This document shows positions 12,927 through 22,722 of a stretch of 36,457 nucleotides of DNA, piece after piece (positions within the stretch are counted from its first letter, which is position 1; every line of letters begins with the position of its first letter). Source of the stretch: an uncultured Hyphomicrobiales bacterium. Lineage in GTDB: Bacteria > Pseudomonadota > Alphaproteobacteria > Rhizobiales > Beijerinckiaceae. Below the pieces are notes generated by a model that was not told where the DNA came from, did no database searches, and saw only the letters and a program-made list of their open reading frames with translations. The stretch covers positions 1-36,457 of the forward strand of contig CAIUDK010000215.1 of assembly GCA_903897875.1 (NCBI GenBank). The letters are read 5' to 3'. A program made the position numbers and the translations under genes.

Positions 12927-13856
12927 ATGACTGACACCAAGGGTGAAGCCAAAGGGCAGCGTCGCTCGACGCGTGTTGATGTCGATGGATGGATCATTCT
13001 CGACAAGCCGGTTGGCATCACATCCACCCATGCTGTTGCACGCTTAAAGCGTATTTATAACGCCAAAAAAGCCGGCCACGCTGGCACGCTCGATCCTTTG
13101 GCGTCAGGCATTTTGCCGATCGCTTTTGGCGAGGCCACAAAAACAGTTCCCTTCGTGCAAGACGGCGAGAAAGCCTATCGTTTCACGGTGCGCTGGGGCA
13201 TTGAAACCGATTCTGATGATTCTGAGGGGCGCATTGTGCGCCAGTCCGATCAGCGGCCAGAGCCTGCGCAAGTGGCTGCGGCTTTGCCCAATTTCATCGG
13301 CACAATCATGCAGCAGCCGCCGGCCTTTTCCGCCATCAAAGTGAATGGCGAGCGCGCTTACGATATGGCGCGCGATGGTGAAGAGGTGAATCTCGCCTCG
13401 CGTCCTGTGACCATTCATGGCCTGCAGCTCACCAGCTGCACGCGTGACGAGGCCGTCATTGAAGCCCAATGCGGCAAGGGCACCTATGTGCGCGCCATTG
13501 CGCGCGATCTAGGCCGCCAGCTTGGCTGTTTGGGTCATGTGGTGGCTTTGCGTCGCACACGTGTTGGCCCCTTCACAGAAGCCGATACCGTCAGCCTCGA
13601 TGAGTTGGATGCGCTGGGCGACAATGCCATGCAGGCTTTGCGCAGTGTGGAAGCTGGTTTGATCGATGTGCCCTGTGTGGTGGTGGATCGTGATGGCGCG
13701 GCGCGTCTAAGGCGTGGCCAATCTCTGATCCTGCGTGGACGCGATGCGCCCATGGGTGGCGCGGTCTATGCGTCGTGTGGTGGCGTGCCCATCGCCTTTG
13801 GCGAGGTTGAACGGGGCGAATTGGTCCCGCATCGGGTCTTCAATCTTCCCTATTAG
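12927..13856 (+). CDS. truB: tRNA pseudouridine(55) synthase TruB
   Basis: GWIILDKPVGITSTHAV, KKAGHAGTLDPLASGILPIAFGEATK catalytic motif. Confidence 0.97.
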   Translation: MTDTKGEAKGQRRSTRVDVDGWIILDKPVGITSTHAVARLKRIYNAKKAGHAGTLDPLASGILPIAFGEATKTVPFVQDGEKAYRFTVRWGIETDSDDSEGRIVRQSDQRPEPAQVAAALPNFIGTIMQQPPAFSAIKVNGERAYDMARDGEEVNLASRPVTIHGLQLTSCTRDEAVIEAQCGKGTYVRAIARDLGRQLGCLGHVVALRRTRVGPFTEADTVSLDELDALGDNAMQALRSVEAGLIDVPCVVVDRDGAARLRRGQSLILRGRDAPMGGAVYASCGGVPIAFGEVERGELVPHRVFNLPY

Positions 13857-13923
13857 CCCCAAAAATACTTGAATTATCAGCCAACAGAGGCAGGCTTAGC
13901 CTCAGTATAAGGCTGGTATCTGG

Positions 13924-13945
13924 GCGGTTTTCGTGTATAAACCGC
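13924..13945 (+). promoter_or_regulatory. inverted repeat overlapping a TATAAA box upstream of rpsO
   Basis: GCGGTTT-TCGTGTAT-AAACCGC, 7 bp perfect; TATAAA at 13936-13941; the -35 match is weak. Confidence 0.3.
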
Positions 13946-14094
13946 GCTAAGTGTGGAGATCATCCACGCTTCGTGTTGATAGACCGCGCTGGACGACATC
14001 CCGGCTCGGCCCTCCCAAAACGAAAATTTCAAGAAACCTAAAGCTTGGCAATCGATCAAATAATTTGCCAGACTTCCAACTGAAAGGAAAGACG

Positions 14095-14364
14095 ATGTCG
14101 ATTACTGTAGAACGCAAGAACCAAGTCGTGAAAGAATTCGCCACTAAGGTTGGCGATACTGGTTCGCCAGAAGTGCAGGTTGCGATCCTCACGGAACGTA
14201 TCACCAACCTGACCGAGCATTTCAAGACTCACAACAAAGACAACCATTCGCGTCGCGGCTTGCTCAAGCTCGTGTCGTTGCGTCGTCAGCTTCTCGATTA
14301 TGTGAAGCGTAAAGACGAACAGCGTTACAAGACCTTGATCGAGCGTCTCGGCATTCGTCGCTAA
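14095..14364 (+). CDS. rpsO: 30S ribosomal protein S15
   Basis: [101 protein letters not shown]; the longer ORF start at 13951 is not credible. Confidence 0.97.
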   Translation: MSITVERKNQVVKEFATKVGDTGSPEVQVAILTERITNLTEHFKTHNKDNHSRRGLLKLVSLRRQLLDYVKRKDEQRYKTLIERLGIRR

Positions 14365-14415
14365 ACGACGAGCGAACCCGGCGAGGTTTGCAAGAAGGTT
14401 TGACCACAATTTGGA

Positions 14416-14487
14416 CCGGCAGCATGGGGCTGCCGGGCCAGCTGGCCCCCACATCCGGGGCAGGACCCAAATCAGGGTTAAGGCCCC
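14416..14487 (+). promoter_or_regulatory. cluster of strong RNA hairpins in the rpsO-pnp intergenic region
   Basis: CCGGCAGC-ATGGG-GCTGCCGG (14416-14436); GGGCCAGCTGGCCC palindrome (14435-14448); GGGGC..ACCC..GGGT..GCCCC (14457-14487). Confidence 0.6.
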
Positions 14488-14579
14488 AAGTCTGGGGCAG
14501 GATCGCCGGACGCTGTTGATCTTCGACAGCCTCTTGCCGTTCTGCTCATGGTCTGGCGGGGGCCGTATGAGAGGACAAT

Positions 14580-16718
14580 ATGTTTCAAATTCATCGTGAA
14601 GAACTAGATTGGGCCGGGCGCAAGCTCGTGCTGGAAACCGGCCGCATCGCCCGTCAGGCCGATGGCGCAGTGTTCGCCACCTATGGCGAGACAACGGTTT
14701 TGGCGACAGTGGTTTCTGCAAAGGCTGCAAAGCCCGGCATCGACTTCTTCCCACTCACCGTCAACTATCAAGAAAAGACCTTTGCTGCCGGACGTATTCC
14801 AGGCGGCTATTTCAAGCGCGAAGGCCGTCCTTCTGAGAAGGAAACCCTTGTTTCGCGTTTGATCGATCGTCCGATCCGCCCGCTCTTCCCAGACGGCTAT
14901 CGTCACGAGACGCAGGTTGTTGTTACCGTTCTCAGCCATGATCTTGAGAACGATCCAGACATTTTGGCACTCGTTGCAGCTTCTGCTGCTCTCACTCTGT
15001 CTGGCGTGCCTTTCATGGGCCCAGTGGGTGGTGCACGCGTTGGCCAGATCAATGGCGAACTCAAGCTCAACCCAACTCTCGACGAGATGAAAGAATCAAC
15101 TCTTGATCTCGTGGTTGCTGGTACAGGCGACGCAGTTTTGATGGTGGAATCTGAGGCTCGCGAGCTGTCAGAAGAGACCATGCTGAGCGCAGTGATGCTC
15201 GGTCATCGTGGCTTCCAGCCAGTGATCGATGCGATCATCCGTTTGGCTGAAAAGGCCGCTAAAGAGCCACGCGATCTCAAAGTGATCGACAAGTCAGCTG
15301 TTGAAGCTGAAGTGTCCAAGATTGCAGAAGCTGATCTGCGCGTTGCTTATCAAAACACCGCAAAGGCTGCACGCTACGCAGCCGTTGATAAGGTGAAGGC
15401 CACTCTGATGGCAGCTTTGTTCCCAGAAGGCGGGGAAGCTAAGTTTGACAAGCAGATGGTTGGCGAAGTGTTCCACGATTTGCAGGCCAAAGTTGTTCGT
15501 AACAACATTCTCGACACGGGCATCCGTATCGATGGTCGCGATGTGAGCACAGTGCGTCCGATTTTGTCGCAGGTTGGTATTTTGCCACGCACCCATGGTT
15601 CGGCGTTGTTCACACGCGGCGAAACACAGGCGATGGTTGTTGCCACTCTGGGCACCGGTGAAGACGAGCAGTTCATTGACGCGCTGGATGGCACGTACAA
15701 GGAACGCTTCCTGCTTCACTACAACTTTCCTCCCTACTCAGTCGGTGAGACCGGTCGTATGGGTTCGCCAGGACGCCGCGAAATCGGCCATGGCAAGCTC
15801 GCATGGCGCGCCATCCGTCCGATGCTGCCAACGGCTGCGGAATTCCCATACACCATTCGCGTGGTGTCTGAGATCACCGAGTCGAACGGTTCGTCATCAA
15901 TGGCCACAGTCTGCGGCGCATCCTTGTCCTTGATGGATGCTGGTGTTCCGTTGAAGCGTCCAACAGCCGGTATTGCGATGGGCCTCATTCTAGAGGGCAC
16001 ACGCTACGCAGTTCTGTCTGACATTCTGGGTGATGAAGATCATCTGGGCGACATGGACTTCAAGGTTGCAGGTACGTCAGAAGGCGTGACCTCGCTTCAG
16101 ATGGACATCAAGATCGCGGGCATCACCGAAGAGATCATGAAGGTTGCTCTTGCTCAGGCAAAGGACGGTCGTCTGCATATCCTTGGCGAAATGTCGAAGG
16201 CATTGACCGGAGCTCGTTCTGAGCTCGGCGAATTTGCTCCGCGCATTGAGACATTGAAGATCCCAACCGACAAGATCCGTGAAGTGATCGGCACCGGCGG
16301 CAAGGTCATCCGCGAGATCGTGGAAAAGACAGGCGCCAAGATCAACATCGAAGACGACGGCACGGTGAAGGTCGCTTCATCTGACGGCAATTCGATCAAG
16401 GCTGCTATCGCTTGGATCAAGTCGATTGCATCAGATCCAGAAATCGGCCTCATCTATGACGGCACAGTGGTCAAGACCACTGACTTTGGTGCTTTCGTAA
16501 ACTTCTTTGGCGCAAAGGACGGTCTCGTTCACATCTCGCAGCTTTCAAAGCAGCGCGTGAACAAGACCACCGACATCGTCAAAGAAGGCGACAAGGTCAA
16601 GGTGAAGCTCTTGGGCTTCGATGATCGCGGCAAGGTTCGTCTCTCGATGCGCGTCGTCGATCAGGTGACCGGCGAAGACATCGAAGGCAAGGAAGACGCT
16701 CAGCCTTCAGCTGAGTAA
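14580..16718 (+). CDS. pnp: polyribonucleotide nucleotidyltransferase (PNPase)
   Basis: 712 aa; two RNase PH-like domains, KH ([34 protein letters not shown]) and S1 domains; downstream of rpsO. Confidence 0.98.
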   Translation: MFQIHREELDWAGRKLVLETGRIARQADGAVFATYGETTVLATVVSAKAAKPGIDFFPLTVNYQEKTFAAGRIPGGYFKREGRPSEKETLVSRLIDRPIRPLFPDGYRHETQVVVTVLSHDLENDPDILALVAASAALTLSGVPFMGPVGGARVGQINGELKLNPTLDEMKESTLDLVVAGTGDAVLMVESEARELSEETMLSAVMLGHRGFQPVIDAIIRLAEKAAKEPRDLKVIDKSAVEAEVSKIAEADLRVAYQNTAKAARYAAVDKVKATLMAALFPEGGEAKFDKQMVGEVFHDLQAKVVRNNILDTGIRIDGRDVSTVRPILSQVGILPRTHGSALFTRGETQAMVVATLGTGEDEQFIDALDGTYKERFLLHYNFPPYSVGETGRMGSPGRREIGHGKLAWRAIRPMLPTAAEFPYTIRVVSEITESNGSSSMATVCGASLSLMDAGVPLKRPTAGIAMGLILEGTRYAVLSDILGDEDHLGDMDFKVAGTSEGVTSLQMDIKIAGITEEIMKVALAQAKDGRLHILGEMSKALTGARSELGEFAPRIETLKIPTDKIREVIGTGGKVIREIVEKTGAKINIEDDGTVKVASSDGNSIKAAIAWIKSIASDPEIGLIYDGTVVKTTDFGAFVNFFGAKDGLVHISQLSKQRVNKTTDIVKEGDKVKVKLLGFDDRGKVRLSMRVVDQVTGEDIEGKEDAQPSAE

Positions 16719-16737
16719 TCTTTGGCTTTTAGAAATT

Positions 16738-16776
16738 AAAAAGGGGCGGCATGAAAATGCCGCCCTTTTTGTTTTT
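16738..16776 (+). terminator. intrinsic terminator of pnp
   Basis: GGGCGGCAT-GAAA-ATGCCGCCC 9-bp GAAA-loop stem flanked by A tract and TTTTTGTTTTT. Confidence 0.85.
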
Positions 16777-16980
16777 GGGGGGATCACAGGCTAAGGCCTG
16801 CCGCTGAATTCGAAAATTAAAACGCGCGACAAAATACTTAAACAGCAAAAAATAAAGGGCGGCCTTTTGAAGGGCCACCCTTTCGCTCGCCGGGTCTTTC
16901 ACAAACCGGAATAACATTTAGATAACACAAGTCGCGGGAATCTGTTCCACTTTAAGTTGTATACTTTGGTTTATTAAATC

Positions 16981-17595
16981 TTACTTGTCGCGGCTGCGAC
17001 GATCTTCTCCGCGGCGCTCGTCACCATCTCTGCCACGATTGTGCATCCACTCGTCCCATCTTTCCATCACGCGCTCACGCATTCCCCCGTGGGCATGCAT
17101 GAGGAGCGGCAGACGGCGCTTTTGATCTGCGGTGAGGCTTGCGTAAAACGGTTGGGCCGCATCAGCCAATTTTTTGAGCGTATCAGCACGCACAGCTGCC
17201 AATTCGGCGGCGCGGCGCAGACGTTCAATTGGGTCAGTTGCACGTTCTGTCGTGCGATATTTCTCCACCAAACCCATCATTTTTGTGGCGGCATCACGCG
17301 CAGCTGCCTCCACTGGCGGCCAGAGTTTTTCCTGATCGGCTGTGAGTTTGAGTCCTGCATGAATGCCAGCCATATGCGCATCCATAAAGGCGGCGCGATC
17401 TTCTGGCGACATGCGCATAATCTGACGCATATGGCCCATGCGCTCCATCATGTCTGGCATAAATTCAGGAGCGGACTTTTTGTCGCCATCGGCACGCGGT
17501 GCATTGGGTGGCGCGGGTTGAGCAAAGCTGAGTGAGCCCATTGTAGAGACGCCAACAGTACCCAAAAGAACGAGAGCAAAAGCCTTCACATTCAT
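16981..17595 (-). CDS. Spy/CpxP-like LTXXQ-motif periplasmic protein
   Basis: Signal peptide MNVKAFALVLLGTVGVSTMGSLSFAQ; LTADQEKLWPPVEAAARD and LTADQKRRLPLLMHAH; the start at 17595 has a GAAAGGAT RBS, whereas ORF-track start 17652 lacks support. Confidence 0.82.
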   Translation of the reverse strand: MNVKAFALVLLGTVGVSTMGSLSFAQPAPPNAPRADGDKKSAPEFMPDMMERMGHMRQIMRMSPEDRAAFMDAHMAGIHAGLKLTADQEKLWPPVEAAARDAATKMMGLVEKYRTTERATDPIERLRRAAELAAVRADTLKKLADAAQPFYASLTADQKRRLPLLMHAHGGMRERVMERWDEWMHNRGRDGDERRGEDRRSRDK

Positions 17596-17683
17596 CAGAT
17601 GATCCTTTCGAAGATCGCATCGTAAGCGTTGATGACTTACAATCGTGTCCAAATTACGTTGTTTTGCTTCACCTCGTCTTGAC

Positions 17684-19492
17684 CTAGCGCAGTGTCCATA
17701 CCTTCAATATCTCCGTGCTGAGACGATGCTCACGCAGCCAAGGGGGCGCCTTCCCCTCTGCGAGTTGGGCAAGCAATCCGTCAGGTGCGCGTTGGATTAA
17801 AGATGTGACGTCACTGATGTTGGGACAAAAGACGATGGTGCGGACCCCGTTTGCTCGAAACAAAGTTTCGACCATTTCAGGCTGTCCAAGAAACGCATCC
17901 AACACCAATCGGTTGCCGTGATTGTTGCGATGATAGGGCGCACCAAACGCGCTCAGACGCGTGTATTTGAGCAGATGAGCGCCCAGCTCAATCGGGGCTA
18001 TAACGGCACCCGGCTCTAGCTCAGCCAGCGCCGTGAGTGTGGCGGGCGCAGTGCAAGCCCGCCAAGCCTCTTGTGTGCGTGCGCTGCTTTCATCCGTATT
18101 GGTTGGGATCAACACAGCCCAAGCGAGTGAGGACGAGAGGAAGAGGCCAACAAGGCCGAACCATCTGCCATACGAAACACGCCAAGCGCGCAGCCGCGTC
18201 TCAATCGTCATCGCCAGCCCAACAGCACCCAAAGTCACAATGGCCGAGAAGCCGCCCAAAGCGCGGATCACGCTGACGCTCATCAAAAGCCCCACCGCAG
18301 CCATTGCTGCCAAAAACCAGACCTGTCTCCGCTTGCCCCCCTTGGCGCGCAGGGCCACAACGACCAGCGCACATAGGCTAATCACCAGCGGCACAAAGAT
18401 CATCACCTGAGCGGGCTCCAAGCGATACATCGCCACAAGGGAGCGCACCTCGCGCACATCATCAAGCCATAGCGCGCGCACCAGAGGGTCAATGCCCACA
18501 TACGGGCTGCCCAAGACAATGGGAAAGGCGGCGGCCAACCCTAGAGCCGCTATGGCGCCCAATAGACACAGCCAAATGATACGCTCGCCTTGTGTGACAA
18601 GACGCGCACTCAACGCGCCACATAAGATCAACACACAACCGCCGGCCACGGCTGCACACACATGCACAATAGAAAACGCATCGACATGCGGCGTGAACCA
18701 AAGTGCTGGGCCATTGAAGGCGATGAAGGTAAGTGGCGTTGCAAGACAAGAGCCGACGCCAAACAGCTGCATGGGGCGGGCATAGAGCTGCGGATTGAAA
18801 ATCCAAGCGACCGGCAGGGCGCAGCCCACCACAATCAGACAGGGCAGGTTTTCAACACTGATCGCCAGCGAGAGAGCCACTACGGCAGGCAGGCTGAGCG
18901 CCAACATAGGCGCGCCATTTTTGAGTACACGCAGGGTCAGCGCCACCATCAAAAGCAGCAACACAATTTGCGGCGCATGATGATCGACACGCCCCGGCAA
19001 AAACTGAATGAACATGAAACAACTGAACACGCAGGCCAAAGCACAGGCGAGACGCGCACGCGCACCCCACACAGACTCAGACGCCCATAGGGTGAGGCCA
19101 ATCAAAGCTATTTGCAGCAGCAGGGGAAATGCAATCCGTGTGAAAATTTCCGCCTCAGACGGGGCCACGAAAATTTCAAACAGCCGGATCAACCCAGCCA
19201 GCGGCACATCAATCACGCGCGACCAATGCAAAAACGAGCCGTGCGGCGGATCAAGACGCGTGAGCGTGTAATCATACCAGCCCTGACCGTCGAGCCATGC
19301 GCGCACCTGCAACAAGCGCGTCACATCATCAGGATCTGTGAAGGCGCGCGTTGTGAAAATTTGGAGGATGAGTGGCCATTCGAGTGCCAGACACAGTAGG
19401 CACGCCAGCAGCAAGGATTGGGAAAAAGAGAGAGGTGCGGGGCGCAAAATGGGCCGCGCCGCACATGCGCTTTCAGACGTCAGTATCGACAA
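17684..19492 (-). CDS. polytopic membrane protein, possible GT-C fold glycosyltransferase (STT3/AglB-like topology)
   Basis: 602 aa; about a dozen hydrophobic segments; acidic DPDDVTRLLQVRAWLDGQGWYDY in the first loop, GRVDHHAPQ in the second; soluble C-terminus with GAVIAPIELGAHLLKYTRLSAFGAPYHRNNHGN. Confidence 0.6.
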   Translation of the reverse strand: MSILTSESACAARPILRPAPLSFSQSLLLACLLCLALEWPLILQIFTTRAFTDPDDVTRLLQVRAWLDGQGWYDYTLTRLDPPHGSFLHWSRVIDVPLAGLIRLFEIFVAPSEAEIFTRIAFPLLLQIALIGLTLWASESVWGARARLACALACVFSCFMFIQFLPGRVDHHAPQIVLLLLMVALTLRVLKNGAPMLALSLPAVVALSLAISVENLPCLIVVGCALPVAWIFNPQLYARPMQLFGVGSCLATPLTFIAFNGPALWFTPHVDAFSIVHVCAAVAGGCVLILCGALSARLVTQGERIIWLCLLGAIAALGLAAAFPIVLGSPYVGIDPLVRALWLDDVREVRSLVAMYRLEPAQVMIFVPLVISLCALVVVALRAKGGKRRQVWFLAAMAAVGLLMSVSVIRALGGFSAIVTLGAVGLAMTIETRLRAWRVSYGRWFGLVGLFLSSSLAWAVLIPTNTDESSARTQEAWRACTAPATLTALAELEPGAVIAPIELGAHLLKYTRLSAFGAPYHRNNHGNRLVLDAFLGQPEMVETLFRANGVRTIVFCPNISDVTSLIQRAPDGLLAQLAEGKAPPWLREHRLSTEILKVWTLR

Positions 19493-19584
19493 AATAAAAT
19501 CTCAAAGGACAGAGCCAAAATGCGCAGAGAGGCGCAGTGTCGTCTCAGTCCTTTGAGGAAGTGTTAATTTCGAAAAACAGATGT

Positions 19585-20412
19585 CTACTGGGCAGCTTGC
19601 GCATCGTCGTCCGCGCGCAAATCTTCTGGGCGCGGCATGGAGATGATGTTGTAGCCAGCATCCACAAAATGCGTCTCGCCTGTCACACCTGACGACAGAT
19701 CCGACAGCAGATAGAGAGCAGAGCCACCCACATCTTCAATCGTCACAGGGCGACGCAGTGGAGAATGTTGACGCTGGAAGCTGAACATCGTGCGCGCTTC
19801 AGCAATGCCAGCGCCCGCCAAAGTGCGGATCGGGCCAGCTGAAATCGAATTGACGCGAATATTTTGTGGGCCAAGGTCAGACGCCAAATAGCGCACGCTG
19901 GCCTCAAGTGCGGCTTTGGCAACGCCCATCACATTGTAGTTGGGCATCACACGGCTGGAGCCGCCATAGGTCAGCGTCAACAATGAGCCGCCCTTTTTCA
20001 TCAAAGGCACTGCGCGCTGCGCAACTTCCGTGAAGGAGAAGCACGAGATCACCATTGTGCGCGTGAAATTGTCGCGCGTGGTGTTGTCGACATAGCGACC
20101 CTTCAATTCGTTCTTGTCAGAAAAGCCGATGGCATGAACGACAAAGTCGATCTCGCCCCATGCTTTGCGCAAGGTCTCGAAGGTCGCATCAACGGTGGAC
20201 AGATCTTCAACATCGCAAGGCAGAACCAAAGTGGAGCCAAGCGATTCAGCCAAAGGCTTCACGCGCTTGCCAAGTGCTTCGCCTTGATAGGTGAAGGCCA
20301 GCTCTGCGCCTTGGGCTGCAACAGCTTTGGAAATGCCCCATGCAATCGAATGGTCATTCGCCACGCCCATGATGAGCCCTCGTTTGCCCTGCATGAACAA
20401 TGGTGATGACAT
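19585..20412 (-). CDS. fabI: enoyl-[acyl-carrier-protein] reductase (NADH) FabI
   Basis: GKRGLIMGVANDHSIAWGISKAVAAQGAELAFTYQGE; YNVMGVAKAALEASVRYLA (Yx6K); ISAGPIRTLAGAGI. Confidence 0.95.
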   Translation of the reverse strand: MSSPLFMQGKRGLIMGVANDHSIAWGISKAVAAQGAELAFTYQGEALGKRVKPLAESLGSTLVLPCDVEDLSTVDATFETLRKAWGEIDFVVHAIGFSDKNELKGRYVDNTTRDNFTRTMVISCFSFTEVAQRAVPLMKKGGSLLTLTYGGSSRVMPNYNVMGVAKAALEASVRYLASDLGPQNIRVNSISAGPIRTLAGAGIAEARTMFSFQRQHSPLRRPVTIEDVGGSALYLLSDLSSGVTGETHFVDAGYNIISMPRPEDLRADDDAQAAQ

Positions 20413-20477
20413 AGGTCTATTCCTTTTGATTGATCTGTTGGCAGGTCTGCGTGCAGACCAGACTGACGGGGCGTAGT

Positions 20478-20520
20478 GATTAAGGCGAGCCTAAGCTCAA
20501 AGTTACACGTAGCCTTAATC
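20478..20520 (-). repeat. inverted repeat upstream of fabI
   Basis: GATTAAGGC (20478-20486) and GCCTTAATC (20512-20520), 9 bp perfect. Confidence 0.5.
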
Positions 20521-20546
20521 TTGTCCCAATGAATTCATGTGTCGAA

Positions 20547-20573
20547 TTGCAACAGCCTTTGGGGCTGTTGCAA
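20547..20573 (-). repeat. strong inverted repeat between fabB and fabI
   Basis: TTGCAACAGCC-TTTGG-GGCTGTTGCAA, 11 bp perfect, 5-nt loop; no clear U tract on the minus strand. Confidence 0.6.
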
Positions 20574-20585
20574 GTGAGCGTGTGT

Positions 20586-21803
20586 TTAAGCGTCGATATG
20601 CTTGAACAGAAGCGAAGCATTTGTGCCGCCAAAGCCGAACGAGTTCGACAGAGCGGTTGCGATGTTCACATTGTCCTGACGCACGCGGATAATATTGTCG
20701 CTTGCGAAGACTGGATCGATCTCTTCGATATGCGCACTGGCCGCGATGAATTTATGTTCCATCATCAGCAATGTGTAGATGGCCTCTTGAACACCAGCTG
20801 CGCCCAGCGAATGGCCGGTCAGAGATTTGGTGGCCGAGATTGGTGGCTGCTTGTCGCCAAACACAGCGCGCACAGCTTCCATTTCCTTCGTGTCACCAAC
20901 CGGCGTCGAAGTCGCATGCGGATTGATGTAATCAATCTGCCCGCTCATATTGGCCATTGCCATCTTCATGCAGCGCATTGCGCCTTCGCCTGACGGGGCA
21001 ACCATGTCGTAGCCATCAGAGGTCACGCCATAGCCGGTCAGCTCAGCATAGATTTTTGCACCGCGTGCCTTGGCATGTTCCAGTTCTTCCAAAACCAGAA
21101 CGCCAGCGCCGCCAGCAATCACGAAGCCGTCGCGGTTTTTGTCATAGGCGCGCGAGGCCAGAGCTGGCGTGTCGTTATAATTGGAAGACATCGCGCCCAT
21201 GGCGTCGAACAGAACGGACATTGTCCAATCGAGTTCTTCACAGCCACCCGCAAACATCACATCCTGCTTGCCATATTGAATCATCTCAGCTGCATTGCCG
21301 ATGCAATGGCTGGATGTGGCGCAGGCCGATGAGATGGAATAATTGACGCCCTTGATCTTAAACCAAGTGGCCAAAGTGGCAGAGGCTGTTGACGACATGG
21401 ACTTTGGCACAGCAAACGGACCAACGCGCTTAGGGCCCTTGGTGCGCGTGATGTCTGCCGCTTCCACGAGCGTGCGTGCGGATGGACCGCCCGAGCCCAT
21501 GATGATGCCGGTGCGCTCATTGGAAATGTCAGAGACCTCAAGGCCTGAATCGGCAATGGCCTGATCCATGGCCACATGGTTCCACGCTGTGCCGGTTGCG
21601 TGGAAACGCATTGCGCGCCGATCCACGAGTTCTTCCGGATTGAGTGTGGGTGCGCCATGCACCTGAGAGCGGAAGCCAAGCTCCGCATATTTGTCTGCGC
21701 GCACAATGCCGGAGCGCCCTTCGCGAAGCGAAGTCAGCACTTCCTGCGAATTGTTCCCGATGGAGGATACGATCCCCATGCCGGTGACGACAACACGCCT
21801 CAT
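20586..21803 (-). CDS. fabB: beta-ketoacyl-ACP synthase I FabB
   Basis: [23 protein letters not shown]; active-site [46 protein letters not shown]; next to fabA. Confidence 0.95.
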   Translation of the reverse strand: MRRVVVTGMGIVSSIGNNSQEVLTSLREGRSGIVRADKYAELGFRSQVHGAPTLNPEELVDRRAMRFHATGTAWNHVAMDQAIADSGLEVSDISNERTGIIMGSGGPSARTLVEAADITRTKGPKRVGPFAVPKSMSSTASATLATWFKIKGVNYSISSACATSSHCIGNAAEMIQYGKQDVMFAGGCEELDWTMSVLFDAMGAMSSNYNDTPALASRAYDKNRDGFVIAGGAGVLVLEELEHAKARGAKIYAELTGYGVTSDGYDMVAPSGEGAMRCMKMAMANMSGQIDYINPHATSTPVGDTKEMEAVRAVFGDKQPPISATKSLTGHSLGAAGVQEAIYTLLMMEHKFIAASAHIEEIDPVFASDNIIRVRQDNVNIATALSNSFGFGGTNASLLFKHIDA

Positions 21804-21874
21804 ATCATTCTCCTGAGCAGGTCATCCCAACTGGGCAGACCAAAAATTCACGCCAAAAAGGTTAGGCAGCCAGA

Positions 21875-22396
21875 TTAAGCACTAGGTGCTTCTGGTACAA
21901 ACAGACCGACCCGCAGATCCTTGGCGTCGTAAATACGCTTGCCATCAGCTTCAACCCAGCCATCGGCAATGCCGAGCACCAGTTTGCCGCGAAAGACGCG
22001 CTTGAATTCAATGCCATAGACCACTTTTTTGACGGTCGGCAAAACCTGATCGATGAACTTCACTTCGCCAACGCCAAGTGCGCGACCACGTCCAGGCGAA
22101 CCAAGCCAGCCAAGATAGAAGCCAACGAGCTGCCAGAGCGCATCAACGCCCAAACAGCCGGGCATCACCGGATCGCCCTTGAAGTGGCAGCCAAAGAACC
22201 AGAGATCTGGGCGAATATCGAATTCAGCCCTGATATAGCCTTTGCCATTGGCGCCACCGGTCTCCGAAATCTCGGTGATCCGGTCGAACATGAGCATGGG
22301 GGGCAGCGGGAGTTGCGCATTGCCCTGACCAAACAATTCGCCGCGTCCGCAGGCGAGCAGATCTTCGTATCCGAAGTGTGAGCGCCGCTCGCTCAT
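21875..22396 (-). CDS. fabA: 3-hydroxyacyl-[acyl-carrier-protein] dehydratase/isomerase FabA
   Basis: [49 protein letters not shown]. Confidence 0.96.
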   Translation of the reverse strand: MSERRSHFGYEDLLACGRGELFGQGNAQLPLPPMLMFDRITEISETGGANGKGYIRAEFDIRPDLWFFGCHFKGDPVMPGCLGVDALWQLVGFYLGWLGSPGRGRALGVGEVKFIDQVLPTVKKVVYGIEFKRVFRGKLVLGIADGWVEADGKRIYDAKDLRVGLFVPEAPSA

Positions 22397-22648
22397 GTGC
22401 GTCCTTCACTTTCAATTAGGGCTGAAACTTTGGCAGGTCGCCAAGTTTGAGCGCAGAACAATTTCAAACCACTTTAGCCCGCGGCCCGGCTCTTGTGCCA
22501 GACACTTATTCAAGTGCCCAAAGCCCGCAGTCTCTGAGGTGTTCCACCGATACCTTTACAGGTATTAGCGACGCCTTCCTAACACAGCCTGTCACCGGCT
22601 GAAAGCCAGTTTCACCACTGCTTTTGTAGGCATTTTTGAGACGTCAGA

Positions 22649-22677
22649 TTGCGGCTGCAACCAATTGACCCTATATT
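22649..22677 (+). promoter_or_regulatory. candidate sigma70-type promoter for irr
   Basis: TTGCGG (22649-22654), 17 nt spacer, TATATT (22672-22677). Confidence 0.55.
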
Positions 22678-22722
22678 ACAAAGGCGGTGATCGAAGTCAC
22701 CCCAATGTCCGTATGAGACACT

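Noticed and set aside
13951-14364. Long version of rpsO starting at 13951
   Set aside because: S15 starts at MSITVERKN (14095) with a good RBS; the upstream 48 aa are leader sequence
14056-14754. 232-aa minus-strand ORF across rpsO and pnp
   Set aside because: Antisense to rpsO/pnp; the intergenic part is explained by RNA structure
16855-16885. Second terminator-like hairpin after pnp (AAAGGGCGGCC...GGGCCACCCTTT)
   Set aside because: Stem has a C-A mismatch and is followed by only a short T run; the upstream terminator already explains pnp termination, so left uncalled
16729-16917. 62-aa minus-strand ORF downstream of pnp
   Set aside because: Overlaps the pnp terminator hairpin and A/T tract; no RBS or family resemblance
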